This document shows, in pieces, positions 8,051 to 16,113 of a stretch of 64,000 nt of DNA. Position 1 is the stretch's first letter; the number at the start of each line of letters is the position of its first letter. Both the position numbers and the translations under genes were made by a program. A model generated the notes under the pieces. That model saw only the letters and a list, made by a program, of their open reading frames with translations. It did no database searches and was not told the DNA's origin. This stretch comes from UBA7803 sp041686955 (GTDB lineage Bacteria; Pseudomonadota; Gammaproteobacteria; Pseudomonadales; Azotimanducaceae). The DNA lies in assembly GCA_041686955.1 (NCBI GenBank), contig JAWLCV010000007.1:19822-83821 (forward strand), given 5' to 3'.

Positions 8051-9909
8051 CACGGCGCGGTCTCCGGCGACGCGGCGGCGAGCCGATCCGTGGCCCGGGC
8101 GATGGCGATGCGGGCCGTGAGCAGATGCTCCCGGGTGCGGGCCATCTCTTCCTCGAGATGGCGCGCGAGCGCGAGACGCAGCTCCCGCTCCCGGGCGTCG
8201 AGGGCAGCCGCCACCTGACCGGTCACGGCCCCGGCCCGCGACCCCAGGGCCGTGAAGTCGGCCTCCACCCCCGCCCGGAAGCGCGACTCCGCACGGGTCA
8301 GGCGATCGATGCGGCCATCCACGTCCGCCAGCAGACGGCGCGTCTCCTGGACACGCCGGGTCAACTCGCGAAGCCGCGCGCTGCGGTCGTCGGCGATGCG
8401 CCAGAACACCATGCCGGTCAGACGGCGAATCCGCGCGGCGAGACGCGCGCGTTCTGCCCCGCTGGTGTTCGTGTCCACCCCGGCCGCCATGGACTGGAGC
8501 CGCTCGAGCAACTCGGCCTCGCCGGCGTCTGCCAGGCGCTGCATCCACGCCGCGTCCATGCGCGCCGGCTGGCGCTCCAGGCTCTCGAGCTCGGCCTCCC
8601 GAGCCGCGAGCTCGGCGGCCAGCGCGTCCCGCCGGCGCGCCAGCGCCTCGTCGTCCAGCGCTCCCCGGGCCCTGGCGGCGCGCCGGCGACGCTCGACGGT
8701 GATCTCCTGGAAGGTCGCGAGGGTGTCGGGCAGGGTCCGCAGCCAGCGGGCCATGTCGTCCAGCTCGCGCCACTCCATTACGACCCGGTGCACGTCCTCA
8801 CGGGCCAGCCACTCGAGCCAGGTCTCCGGACCCACCCCCGCATCCAGCGCCACGAGCCGCTCTCTGCGCCTGTCGCCGTCGCTCCCGGCGGACGCCGTGG
8901 CGGACGCCTCCAGCAGCCCTTCCACCCAGACCGGATCGGCAACTCGATCCGCGGCCTCCTCGAGGGATGCCAGCCGCCTTTCGAACACTCGCTCGGCTTC
9001 GCGGTAGCGGTCGAGAGCGTGGGCCGGCGCCGCCAGCCGTTCCAGGCTCATGGGCAGCCCCAGATGGGCCGCGGCGCGGCTCGGGCTCCAACCGTCGCCT
9101 TCCAGCAAGGTCAGCCAGATGCGGGCGGCGAGCTCGTGATCCCGTCGTTCCATGGCCGACCGGGCGAAGCCGGCGAGCGCCATGTCCCGATAACGGCCTC
9201 GTGCCGGCAGCGAGCCCAGCACCGTCTCGGCACTCGAGGGATCGCCGGTGCTGCGGGCGGTGACCGCCAGGGCGAGCCGTCCGCGCTGCACTACGTCCCA
9301 GGCCGGCTCGCTGTGCACCCGCAGATCGCCGAGACGCGCGAACGCGCCCCGGGCCGCGACGAGGTCGCCGGCTTCACGGTAAGCGACGCCCAGGTTGAAG
9401 AGCCCGTAGGCGAGGTGGTCGTCGTTTCCAGCCACGGCGGCCAGGGTGCGCTCCGCCGCGGCGAAATCCCGGCGCGCCAGCGCCATCTCCGCCTGCATGA
9501 ACGCCACCTCCGGATGCCGGCCGGCCCCGGAGGCGGGGTCGAGGACGGCGAGTTCGGCATCCAGGGCGTTCCAGTCACGCCGGCGGTAGTGCTCCCGGGC
9601 CAGGTGGAACGCCAGACGCTTGCGGTCGAGCGCGTCGAGCTCGGATGCATCCACCGCGGCGAAGCTCTCCGCCGCCATCCGGTACAGCCGCTCCTTGAAG
9701 GCGAAGCTGCCGCGCGCGAGCTGAAAGCGCACCGGATCGTCCCCCAGCCGCTGCCGCTCTCCGGCCACCATCACCTCGAGGAGCGCCTGGCTGAAATCCT
9801 GCTGGTAGTAGGCGTACAGGGCGGTGCCGTAGGTCAGGTCGTCCACCGGCCGGGCGCCGGGAACCGCCATCAGGCAGCTCAGGATGAGCTCGCAGAGGAA
9901 GGTCTTCAT
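8050..9909 (-). CDS. Exported TPR protein with C-terminal coiled coil
   Basis: A 619-residue protein with an N-terminal signal peptide (residues 1-19), TPR-like helical repeats in the first half (YAYYQQDFSQALLE, AFNLGVAYREAGDLVAARG-like units around residues 165-185) and a long arginine/glutamate-rich region from about 390 that is predicted coiled coil. No catalytic motif is seen. It is coupled to the next TPR gene (TGATG at 8048-8052) and lies 18 bases downstream of the exported 184-residue gene. Probably a structural periplasmic component of the ExbBD-powered machine; the exact role is unknown. Confidence 0.78.
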   Translation of the reverse strand: MKTFLCELILSCLMAVPGARPVDDLTYGTALYAYYQQDFSQALLEVMVAGERQRLGDDPVRFQLARGSFAFKERLYRMAAESFAAVDASELDALDRKRLAFHLAREHYRRRDWNALDAELAVLDPASGAGRHPEVAFMQAEMALARRDFAAAERTLAAVAGNDDHLAYGLFNLGVAYREAGDLVAARGAFARLGDLRVHSEPAWDVVQRGRLALAVTARSTGDPSSAETVLGSLPARGRYRDMALAGFARSAMERRDHELAARIWLTLLEGDGWSPSRAAAHLGLPMSLERLAAPAHALDRYREAERVFERRLASLEEAADRVADPVWVEGLLEASATASAGSDGDRRRERLVALDAGVGPETWLEWLAREDVHRVVMEWRELDDMARWLRTLPDTLATFQEITVERRRRAARARGALDDEALARRRDALAAELAAREAELESLERQPARMDAAWMQRLADAGEAELLERLQSMAAGVDTNTSGAERARLAARIRRLTGMVFWRIADDRSARLRELTRRVQETRRLLADVDGRIDRLTRAESRFRAGVEADFTALGSRAGAVTGQVAAALDARERELRLALARHLEEEMARTREHLLTARIAIARATDRLAAASPETAP

Positions 9910-9927
9910 CGTCCGCCGCTCGAACGG

Positions 9928-10482
9928 TCAGTTGCCGATCGCCGCGCTGAACTCAGGCTGATACTTGCTCTCCGAGTCACGGATGGCCAGCTCGATGAAC
10001 GCGGGCTCGAAGGTTTTCTCGAACTCCACCGTGGCGGCACGGCGATAATCCCGCTCGCTGGGGCCCCGGCCGGTGAAGAACGCGGTGAGCCGGTGCCGGC
10101 CCTGATTCACGTTGCCCAGGTACAAGCGCTGCACCCCGCCTCGAAGCAACGCGTCCACCTGCCGGTCGGTGTAGAGGTGATGGGTCACCTCGTCGCCGTC
10201 GAGCTCCACCGTCACCGAGTCGAGCTGGAAGAACTCGCCCACGTCCATGGAAAGATAGACCGCCACCTGGGAGCTCGCCGGAAACAGCAGATCTTCCTCG
10301 AGGATGACCAGGTCGCGCTTCAATGCCAGCAGATCACTCTTGACGGCCTCCAGGTCGCCGCCAGCGGATGCCTCGGCGAATGCCTCGGCGGCCGCGCCAG
10401 CCGCGGCGAGTGGCGCGGTCGCGGCCAGTGTGATTAGGGCGGCCAGCAGGCGCGCGTGCATTGTCCTGTGCATGATCACCAT
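9928..10482 (-). CDS. Conserved exported protein of the TonB/TPR operon
   Basis: A protein of up to 184 residues with a signal peptide (LLAALITLAATAPLAAAGA), a short helical segment (DLLALKRDLVILEEDLLF) and a beta-rich domain with LDSVTVELDGDEVTHHLY and GRHRLTAFFTGRG, which looks like an immunoglobulin-like or PEGA-type fold. I do not recognise a named family. Three in-frame ATGs (10482, 10473, 10461) are possible starts; the first has AGGGA 3-4 bases upstream and was kept. Position between a TlpA-like thioredoxin and the large TPR proteins suggests it belongs to the envelope machine. Confidence 0.72.
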   Translation of the reverse strand: MVIMHRTMHARLLAALITLAATAPLAAAGAAAEAFAEASAGGDLEAVKSDLLALKRDLVILEEDLLFPASSQVAVYLSMDVGEFFQLDSVTVELDGDEVTHHLYTDRQVDALLRGGVQRLYLGNVNQGRHRLTAFFTGRGPSERDYRRAATVEFEKTFEPAFIELAIRDSESKYQPEFSAAIGN

Positions 10483-10506
10483 CAGTCCCTGTTTCGCCGG
10501 CCGGTG

Positions 10507-11028
10507 TTACTCGCGGATGAGCTCCTTCACCACTTCCACGTACTTCGCCTCGTCACCGGGCTTGTAGCCGCGATGGATGTAGCGGACGACGCCGTCCCGG
10601 TCCACCACCACCGTGCTCGGCATGGCCTCCAGCCGGTAGAGCTCGCTCACCCGCTGACCTTCGTCCACGAGCACCGGAAAGCTCACCGGAATCTGCTCTA
10701 CCAGTGCCCGGGCCGGCGCGGCGTCGCCTTCCACGTTCACACCGAGCACGGCGAAGCCGGTATCCACGTAGCGCTGGTGAAGGCGGTCGAGCAGCGGCAT
10801 CTCCTGGCGGCAGGGGCCGCACCAGCTCGCCCAGAAGTTGATGAGCACCACCTGACCGCGATATTCCTCCAGGCGCAGATTGGTCCCGTCCAGGCTCTTC
10901 AGGGTGAAATCCGGCGCCGGTTCCTGCACCGTCACGGCTCCGGCGGGCACCGCGATCAGCAATGCGAGAAAGACGGCAGCCACTCGCAGCGAGCGTCGGC
11001 GCCGAGCAGAACGGCTGTCGTGCCTCAT
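10507..11028 (-). CDS. TlpA/ResA-type thioredoxin-like protein
   Basis: A 173-residue membrane-anchored or secreted thiol-disulfide oxidoreductase. An N-terminal hydrophobic segment (residues 15-32) is followed by an AhpC/TSA-Redoxin fold: PAPDFTLKSLDG, then the active site WASWCGPC with Cys70 and Cys73, and the cis-Pro block MPSTVVVDRDG. Proteins of this type reduce or isomerise disulfides in periplasmic clients. The ATG at 11028 was chosen because the hydrophobic segment follows within 15 residues. It is the first gene of the minus-strand operon ending in the TonB-like gene, so a client among the cysteine-containing envelope proteins is possible. Confidence 0.85.
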   Translation of the reverse strand: MRHDSRSARRRRSLRVAAVFLALLIAVPAGAVTVQEPAPDFTLKSLDGTNLRLEEYRGQVVLINFWASWCGPCRQEMPLLDRLHQRYVDTGFAVLGVNVEGDAAPARALVEQIPVSFPVLVDEGQRVSELYRLEAMPSTVVVDRDGVVRYIHRGYKPGDEAKYVEVVKELIRE

Positions 11029-11275
11029 CCGGTCATCTCCGCTGAATGGAACGATTTCGCCGTCGAAAGGCCCGGCGAGGCGGGCTCCCGCACCCTTCGA
11101 ACCGCCTGCGGCCATCGGGCGATCCGCCGACTGCTCGTCATCCGATGCTGCTGGGCGACGACGGCGGCAGGGGGAACGTTACGCCAGGGTTCGCCGGCGG
11201 TGTGTGGTGGGGGTCACGTTTCCGGCGCAGCCGGCGGCCGAAGGTCGGGCGAAGGGTCGAGAACTGAGACCCGAG

Positions 11276-12274
11276 TCAATCCGACCCGTCCCCGGCAAGG
11301 GGTGCCAGGTCCCGGGAATAATGCAGCCGTCTTTGCGCATCCACGATGACGGCATCGATGCCCGGCAGGTCGTCGACGAGCGCCAACCCCCGCTCCGGGC
11401 CGAGCACGAACACGCTGGTGGACAGCGCGTCCGTCAGGGTGGTGTCCGGGCCGATGATGGTGACGCTCCAGGAACCGCGGGCGGAACGCCCGGTGGCCGG
11501 GTCGAGGATGTGGTGGTATCGCACGCCGCCTTCCTCGAAGAATCGCTCGTAATCCCCCGAGGTGGACACCGCCACGTCCATCAGCGGCAGCACCACGGTG
11601 ACGGCGTCGGCGTTACGGGGGTCCCGCACCCCCACGGTCCAGGGCTGACCCCGGCGGTCGCCGAGGATGTACGAATCGCCTCCGGCGGCGACGCTCGCGT
11701 GAGTGACCCCGGCGCTTCGCAGAAGCGCGATGGAGCGGTCCACGGCGTAACCCTTGGCGATGCCGCCCAGATCCACGTACACCTCCGGATGTCGGTAGCG
11801 CACGCGAGGCCCCTGGGGATCGAGCTCCACGTAGCGGTAGTCGATGGCTTCGAGGGCCTCGCGGATGCGCGCGTCGCTCGGCCGTGCGCCGGCTCGATAG
11901 TCGTAGTAGCGGCCCACGGAGGCGTAGGTGACGTCGAAGGCGCCGCCGGTGAGCTCCGACACCTTCCGGCTCCGGGCCAGGAGATCGAACAGCTCCGCCG
12001 ACACCGTCACCCAGCCCCGCGGCGCCTCGCGGTTGAGTCGGGACAGCTCGCTGGTCTCGCGGTAGGGGCTGTAGGCGAGGTCGATGCGGCGCATCTCGTC
12101 CATCACCGCCGCGAGCAGCCGCTCCGCCTCGGCCGCGTCCTCGTGCCAGAGCTCCGCGTGCACCCGGGTGCCCATGATGGGCCGGGCCTCCTGGTGCCAG
12201 GCGGACCACGCATTTCCGCCCGTGAGCAGCACCGCTGTCAGGGCCCACCCGCACAGCACGCGCACCGCGCGCAC
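11276..12274 (-). CDS. apbE: FAD:protein FMN transferase (ApbE family)
   Basis: About 332 residues. ApbE enzymes attach FMN covalently to a threonine of target flavoproteins such as NqrB/NqrC or RnfG, acting in the periplasm with FAD and Mg2+. Visible motifs: EARPIMGTRVHAELWH at the N-terminus, AYSPYRETSELSRLNR, FDVTYASVG, DLGGIAKGYAVD, GGDSYILG, HHILDPATG and TLTDALSTSVFVLG, all in family order. A hydrophobic leader (LCGWALTAVLLTGG) gives export. The start is uncertain: no ATG fits and three in-frame GTGs (12274, 12265, 12259) lie just after the upstream stop; the first was used. No obvious target flavoprotein lies in the window. Confidence 0.85.
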   Translation of the reverse strand: MRAVRVLCGWALTAVLLTGGNAWSAWHQEARPIMGTRVHAELWHEDAAEAERLLAAVMDEMRRIDLAYSPYRETSELSRLNREAPRGWVTVSAELFDLLARSRKVSELTGGAFDVTYASVGRYYDYRAGARPSDARIREALEAIDYRYVELDPQGPRVRYRHPEVYVDLGGIAKGYAVDRSIALLRSAGVTHASVAAGGDSYILGDRRGQPWTVGVRDPRNADAVTVVLPLMDVAVSTSGDYERFFEEGGVRYHHILDPATGRSARGSWSVTIIGPDTTLTDALSTSVFVLGPERGLALVDDLPGIDAVIVDAQRRLHYSRDLAPLAGDGSD

Positions 12275-12278
12275 GGCG

Positions 12279-13454
12279 TCAGCTACCCAGGCACAGCTCG
12301 GCGGCCAGGCTGGAGATGGCCACTCCCCGCCGGCTCTGACGCACCGGGTTGCGGTCGTGGCCGCTGGTGACGTAGGCCAGAGACAGCCCGGTGGCCGGAT
12401 CCGCCCAGGCGAGCTGGCCCCCGGCCCCGTTGTGACCGAAGGCCTCCGGCGAGTTGCCGTGGCCGAAGCCCCGGTAGTTGCGCTCGTCGTCCCCGGCAAT
12501 GACGATACCGAGGCCCCGGTTGGCTCGCTTGCGATAGACCGGATCCACCAGCTCGCCGCTGCGCACCCGGCGGACGTTCGCCAGAGTCTGCGGCGACCAC
12601 AGCGACCGCCCCCCGAGGCCACCGTGCAGCAGGCCCTGATAGAACAGCGCGAGGGCGGTGGCGCTCATGACCCCGCCGCCGCCAGGCACGCCCACCGCCC
12701 GGACGGCGGCGTCGTTGAACTTCAGGATGGCCTCTTCCGTCACCTCGGTGGCCGGAGGCTCCGGCAGGCCGAGCCTGGCGTAATCGGAGGACAGCAGCGG
12801 CTCGCCCACGTAGACGCACGGCGCCACCCGCGGGTTCTGCGCCTCCGGCAGGCCCACGTAGAAGTCCTCGAGGCCGAGGGGCTCAACCACCCGCTGGCGG
12901 ACGAAATCGCGGAACTCCATGCCGGAGCGGCGTTCGATGATCTCGGCGATCACCCACATGGAGGCCGTCGGGTGGTACTCGAACCGGCTGCCCGGCTGCC
13001 AGTCGAGACGCCACTGGGCGAAGCGCGCGAGACGCCGCTCGCGATCGAGCCATTCCAGAGGCCGGAACGGGGCGTGAGGAAACCCTGCGGTATGGGTGAA
13101 GAGGTGCTGAACCAGCACCGCGTCCTTGCCGTTGCTGGCGAACTCCGGAACGATGTCCGCCACCCGCTCCGCCTCGTCCAGCGCGCCTTCCTGAACCAGC
13201 AGCCAGGCAGCGGCGGAGGTGACGGCCTTGGTGGCGGAGAAGACGCAGAACAGCGTGTCCGGGCCCGCATCGCCGAAAGTCTCCTGCAGCACCACCGCGC
13301 CGTCCCGAGCCACGGCCACCTGAGCTGCCGGGAGCAGCCCTTCCTCCACCTCGCGCCGTGCCCGCTCGAGCAATCGCATCACCCGATCCGGGTTCAGCCC
13401 CGCCGCCGCTACGTTGGCCACCTTGTCGTCGCCGGTCGCGAGCTGCTCGCTCAT
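12279..13454 (-). CDS. Serine hydrolase, beta-lactamase/EstB family
   Basis: A 391-residue class-C beta-lactamase-like hydrolase, of the kind that usually acts as an esterase. The nucleophile motif is Ser73-Ala-Thr-Lys76 (VFSATKAV), the tyrosine block is FEYHPTASMWV, and a late GHNGAGGQLAWADP block stands in place of the KTG motif. There is no signal peptide, which fits an intracellular esterase. The ATG at 13454 has a strong purine-rich site (GGGGGAAA) 5 bases upstream. apbE follows after 4 bases, so the two are probably co-transcribed, though a functional link is not evident. Substrate unknown. Confidence 0.82.
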   Translation of the reverse strand: MSEQLATGDDKVANVAAAGLNPDRVMRLLERARREVEEGLLPAAQVAVARDGAVVLQETFGDAGPDTLFCVFSATKAVTSAAAWLLVQEGALDEAERVADIVPEFASNGKDAVLVQHLFTHTAGFPHAPFRPLEWLDRERRLARFAQWRLDWQPGSRFEYHPTASMWVIAEIIERRSGMEFRDFVRQRVVEPLGLEDFYVGLPEAQNPRVAPCVYVGEPLLSSDYARLGLPEPPATEVTEEAILKFNDAAVRAVGVPGGGGVMSATALALFYQGLLHGGLGGRSLWSPQTLANVRRVRSGELVDPVYRKRANRGLGIVIAGDDERNYRGFGHGNSPEAFGHNGAGGQLAWADPATGLSLAYVTSGHDRNPVRQSRRGVAISSLAAELCLGS

Positions 13455-13499
13455 AACTTTCCCCCATATCGTTAGATCAGGATCATTGCAGAGAGCGGC

Positions 13500-13528
13500 T
13501 TGGTTAGGCAAATGCCGGAGCATAGAAT
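13500..13528 (+). promoter_or_regulatory. Sigma-70 type promoter for the cysteine synthase gene
   Basis: TTGGTT at 13500-13505 and TAGAAT at 13523-13528 are 17 bases apart. The -10 matches consensus at 5 of 6 positions. The start codon at 13558 is 29 bases further on, consistent with a short leader. Confidence 0.5.
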
Positions 13529-13557
13529 GCCGCCTTCCATCGGCCGCAGGACGCGAC

Positions 13558-14541
13558 ATGGACGTCAGGCAAGGTTTTGCCGGCACCATCGGCAACACGC
13601 CCCTCATCCGCCTGGAGACGCTCTCCGAGCGCACCGGATGCGAGATACTCGGCAAGGCGGAGTTTCTGAACCCCGGCGGCTCGGTGAAAGACCGGGCCGC
13701 CTTGTGGATGGTCCTGGATCACGAACGAGCCGGCCGGCTGCGCCCCGGGGGCACGGTGGTGGAGGGTACGGCGGGCAACACCGGCATCGGGCTGGCCCAC
13801 GTCTGCAACGCCCGCGGCTACCGCTGCATCATCTACATGCCGGACAACCAGTCCCAGGAGAAAGTGACACTGCTCGAGACCCTGGGGGCCGAGGTCCGCC
13901 AGGTACCCGCGGTGCCCTACCGCGACCCCATGAACTACCAGAAGCAGGCGGGGCGTTTCGCCGAGTCCCTGCCGGGGGCCGTCTGGGCGAACCAATTCGA
14001 CAACGTGGCCAACCGTCAGGCGCACTACGAGTCCACGGGTCCCGAGATCTGGGCGCAGACCGAAGGACGGGTGGACGCCTTCGTGGCCGCCACCGGCACG
14101 GGCGGCACCCTCGCCGGGGTCGCCCGCTATCTCAAGGAGCAGCGCGCGGACGTCCGGGTGGTGCTCGCCGACCCCATGGGCAGCGCCCTGTACAACTGGG
14201 TGACCACGGGAAAGGCCGACATGAGCCCCGGTCCCTCCATCACCGAAGGCATCGGCAACTCCCGGGTGACGGAGAATCTGGCGGGGACGCCCATCGACGA
14301 CGCAGTGCAGGTGACCGACCGGGCCATGGTGGACATGGTGTACGGGCTGCTTCGCGACGAGGGCTGGTTCTTCGGCTCCAGCACCGGCATCAACCTGTGC
14401 GCGGCCATGGACGTGGCGGCTCGGCTGGGACCGGGTCACACCATCGTCACCGTGTTGTGCGACGGCGGCGGGCGCTACCAGTCCCGGCTGTTCAACCCGG
14501 AGTTCCTGGCGGCGAAGGGGCTGGCGGTCAACGCCCCCTGA
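13558..14541 (+). CDS. Cysteine synthase family PLP enzyme
   Basis: A 327-residue pyridoxal-phosphate enzyme of the cysteine synthase/cystathionine beta-synthase fold. Typical members make cysteine from O-acetylserine and sulfide. Motifs: GTIGNTPLIRLE at 9-20, NPGGSVKDRAA with the PLP lysine Lys44, the phosphate/substrate loop GTAGNTGIG, and the glycine loop ATGTGGTLAG. The C-terminal serine that contacts the PLP nitrogen is less clear (TVLCDGGGRYQSRLF matches the family's 'DSG.RY.S' block with Gly for Ser). Start at 13558 has the conserved N-terminus directly behind it. The substitution of Asp-Gly-Gly for Asp-Ser-Gly is uncommon and may alter substrate or reaction. Confidence 0.82.
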   Translation: MDVRQGFAGTIGNTPLIRLETLSERTGCEILGKAEFLNPGGSVKDRAALWMVLDHERAGRLRPGGTVVEGTAGNTGIGLAHVCNARGYRCIIYMPDNQSQEKVTLLETLGAEVRQVPAVPYRDPMNYQKQAGRFAESLPGAVWANQFDNVANRQAHYESTGPEIWAQTEGRVDAFVAATGTGGTLAGVARYLKEQRADVRVVLADPMGSALYNWVTTGKADMSPGPSITEGIGNSRVTENLAGTPIDDAVQVTDRAMVDMVYGLLRDEGWFFGSSTGINLCAAMDVAARLGPGHTIVTVLCDGGGRYQSRLFNPEFLAAKGLAVNAP

Positions 14542-15373
14542 ACACGGGCTGGCGCTTCTCCACGAACGCCCGGGCCGCCTCCTTGTGGTCTTCGGTGAGG
14601 CCGGTGTGGACGTGGTGGGTGGCTTCCAGGTCCAGACATTCCAGCACGTCCGCGCCCATGGCGGCGCGGTTCAGGTTCTCCTTCATGTACCGGTAGGCGG
14701 CCGGCGGTCCGTCGGCCAGCCGGCGCGCCAGGGCGAGGGTGGCGGATTCCAGCTCCGCCGCCGGCACCACCTGGTTGGCGATGCCGAGACGCAGACACTC
14801 GTCGGCGCCGATCCGATCGGAGAGGTAATAGATCTCCCGCGCCTTGGCCGAGCCCACCAGATGGGTCAGGAAGAACGTGCCGCCGTAGTCGCCGCTGAAG
14901 CCCACCCGGGCGAACGCCGAAGTGATGAACGCGCTGTCGGCCATGATGCGCAGGTCCGCGGCCAGCGCCAGCGACATCCCCGCCCCCGCCGCCGCCCCCG
15001 GCAGGCTCGCGAGCACCGGCTTCGGCATGAGGAACATCCGCCCCGCGGTCTCGCGCTGATTGAGCCGCTGCAGGTGTATGCGCTCGTCGAGGGAAGCTCC
15101 GCCTCGCGCGCCTGCACCCGCGTCGGCGCCGCTCGCCATCCCCTTGACGTCCCCCCCGGCGCAGAATGCGCCCCCGGCGCCGGTGAGCACCACGCAGCGA
15201 ACGCTGGCGGTGCGCTCCGCGTACGCCAGCGCCCGGGCCAGCCCCGCATTCATGTCGCCGGACATGGCGTTGCGCGCCTGCGGCCGATTCAAGGTGATGA
15301 AGACGATGCCGTCGTCCTCGTGAGCCAGCACGTGGTCGGACTGGATTCCGGTGTCGATTTCGGCTCGGGTCAT
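14528..15373 (-). CDS. Crotonase-fold enoyl-CoA isomerase/hydratase, PaaG-like
   Basis: A 281-residue member of the enoyl-CoA hydratase superfamily. The oxyanion-hole segments are present (GAGGAFCAGGDVKGM and PGAAAGAGMSLALAADLRI). The two glutamates of true hydratases are missing: MSLAL stands where CELA would be, and GDYGGTFFL where the second Glu is. The remaining Asp in GDYGGT is the catalytic aspartate position of PaaG-type isomerases, so an isomerase-like activity is more likely than hydration. The ATG at 15373 has GAAGAAGG upstream. Its 3' end overlaps the convergent cysteine synthase gene by 14 bases; the nitroreductase gene lies 20 bases upstream in the same direction. Confidence 0.85.
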   Translation of the reverse strand: MTRAEIDTGIQSDHVLAHEDDGIVFITLNRPQARNAMSGDMNAGLARALAYAERTASVRCVVLTGAGGAFCAGGDVKGMASGADAGAGARGGASLDERIHLQRLNQRETAGRMFLMPKPVLASLPGAAAGAGMSLALAADLRIMADSAFITSAFARVGFSGDYGGTFFLTHLVGSAKAREIYYLSDRIGADECLRLGIANQVVPAAELESATLALARRLADGPPAAYRYMKENLNRAAMGADVLECLDLEATHHVHTGLTEDHKEAARAFVEKRQPVFRGR

Positions 15374-15393
15374 GGTGCCTTCTTCCGCTTTGG

Positions 15394-16056
15394 TCAGGGG
15401 GATGGGCGGCGGGGCCGACGATCGAGATCGAGCCCCTCCACCCGGTCGAAGAACAGGACCTCGTCCACGGGTCTGCGCGGCGGCCGGCCGTATTTGCCGA
15501 GGGGCCAGCCGATGGGCATCAGGGCGCAGCTCGGGGTGTCCTCGGAGAGCCCGAGGAACTCGTCGATCTCCCGCTGATGGGCGCGGTGGGTGGTGGTGAG
15601 GCTGGCGCCGAGCCCCACAGCCCGGCACGCCAGCAGAATGTTCTGCACCGCCGGATACAACGCCTGGAGCTGGGGCTCGCCGCGGCGGGTCCAGCCGGCC
15701 ACGAACAGGTGCACGGGCGCTTCGTGCAGGTGCTCCGCCAGATGAATGGCAGCGCGCATGTTGCGGCGCTTGCTCTCCGGATAGTCCGGCGCCTCGGCGG
15801 CCCGCACGGCCGGCGCGATGTAGCTCTGAAACGCCGACCGGTAGCGCTCGGCGATGAAGGCGCGGCGCTCGGCATCGGTGACCGCCACGAAGATCCACGG
15901 CTGACGATTGCCGCCGCTGGGGGCGAAGGTGCCCGCTTCGCACACCTTGCGGATCAACGCCTCCGGCACGGGGTCCGGCTTCAGCCGGCGGATGGCGCGG
16001 CAGGTGCGGATGGCCTCGAACAGGCCCACGTCCTCCCCCATGCGGTCGATGTCCAT
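15394..16056 (-). CDS. Nitroreductase-family FMN oxidoreductase
   Basis: A 220-residue flavoprotein fold: FMN-phosphate contact block IRTCRAIRRLKPDPVP, the substrate/flavin segment TFAPSGGNRQPW, and the C-terminal glycine-proline stretch PIGWPLGKYG. Family members reduce nitro groups, quinones or enones using NAD(P)H. Two starts are possible, ATG 16056 (MDIDRMGED) and ATG 16041; the longer was kept. It is transcribed toward the crotonase gene and divergently from the Ldh-type dehydrogenase gene. Substrate cannot be told from sequence. Confidence 0.82.
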   Translation of the reverse strand: MDIDRMGEDVGLFEAIRTCRAIRRLKPDPVPEALIRKVCEAGTFAPSGGNRQPWIFVAVTDAERRAFIAERYRSAFQSYIAPAVRAAEAPDYPESKRRNMRAAIHLAEHLHEAPVHLFVAGWTRRGEPQLQALYPAVQNILLACRAVGLGASLTTTHRAHQREIDEFLGLSEDTPSCALMPIGWPLGKYGRPPRRPVDEVLFFDRVEGLDLDRRPRRPSP

Positions 16057-16113
16057 CCAGCGTCCCCGTGCAGCGTGATCGGGTAATCTATCAAAAACCG
16101 AGGAGGGAACGGC

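Noticed and set aside
5093..8218. Long plus-strand frame of about 1,040 codons opposite the TPR genes
   Set aside because: It lies antisense to two well-supported TPR genes, has no domain, and is Arg/Gly/Pro/His-rich as expected for the opposite strand of GC-rich coding DNA.
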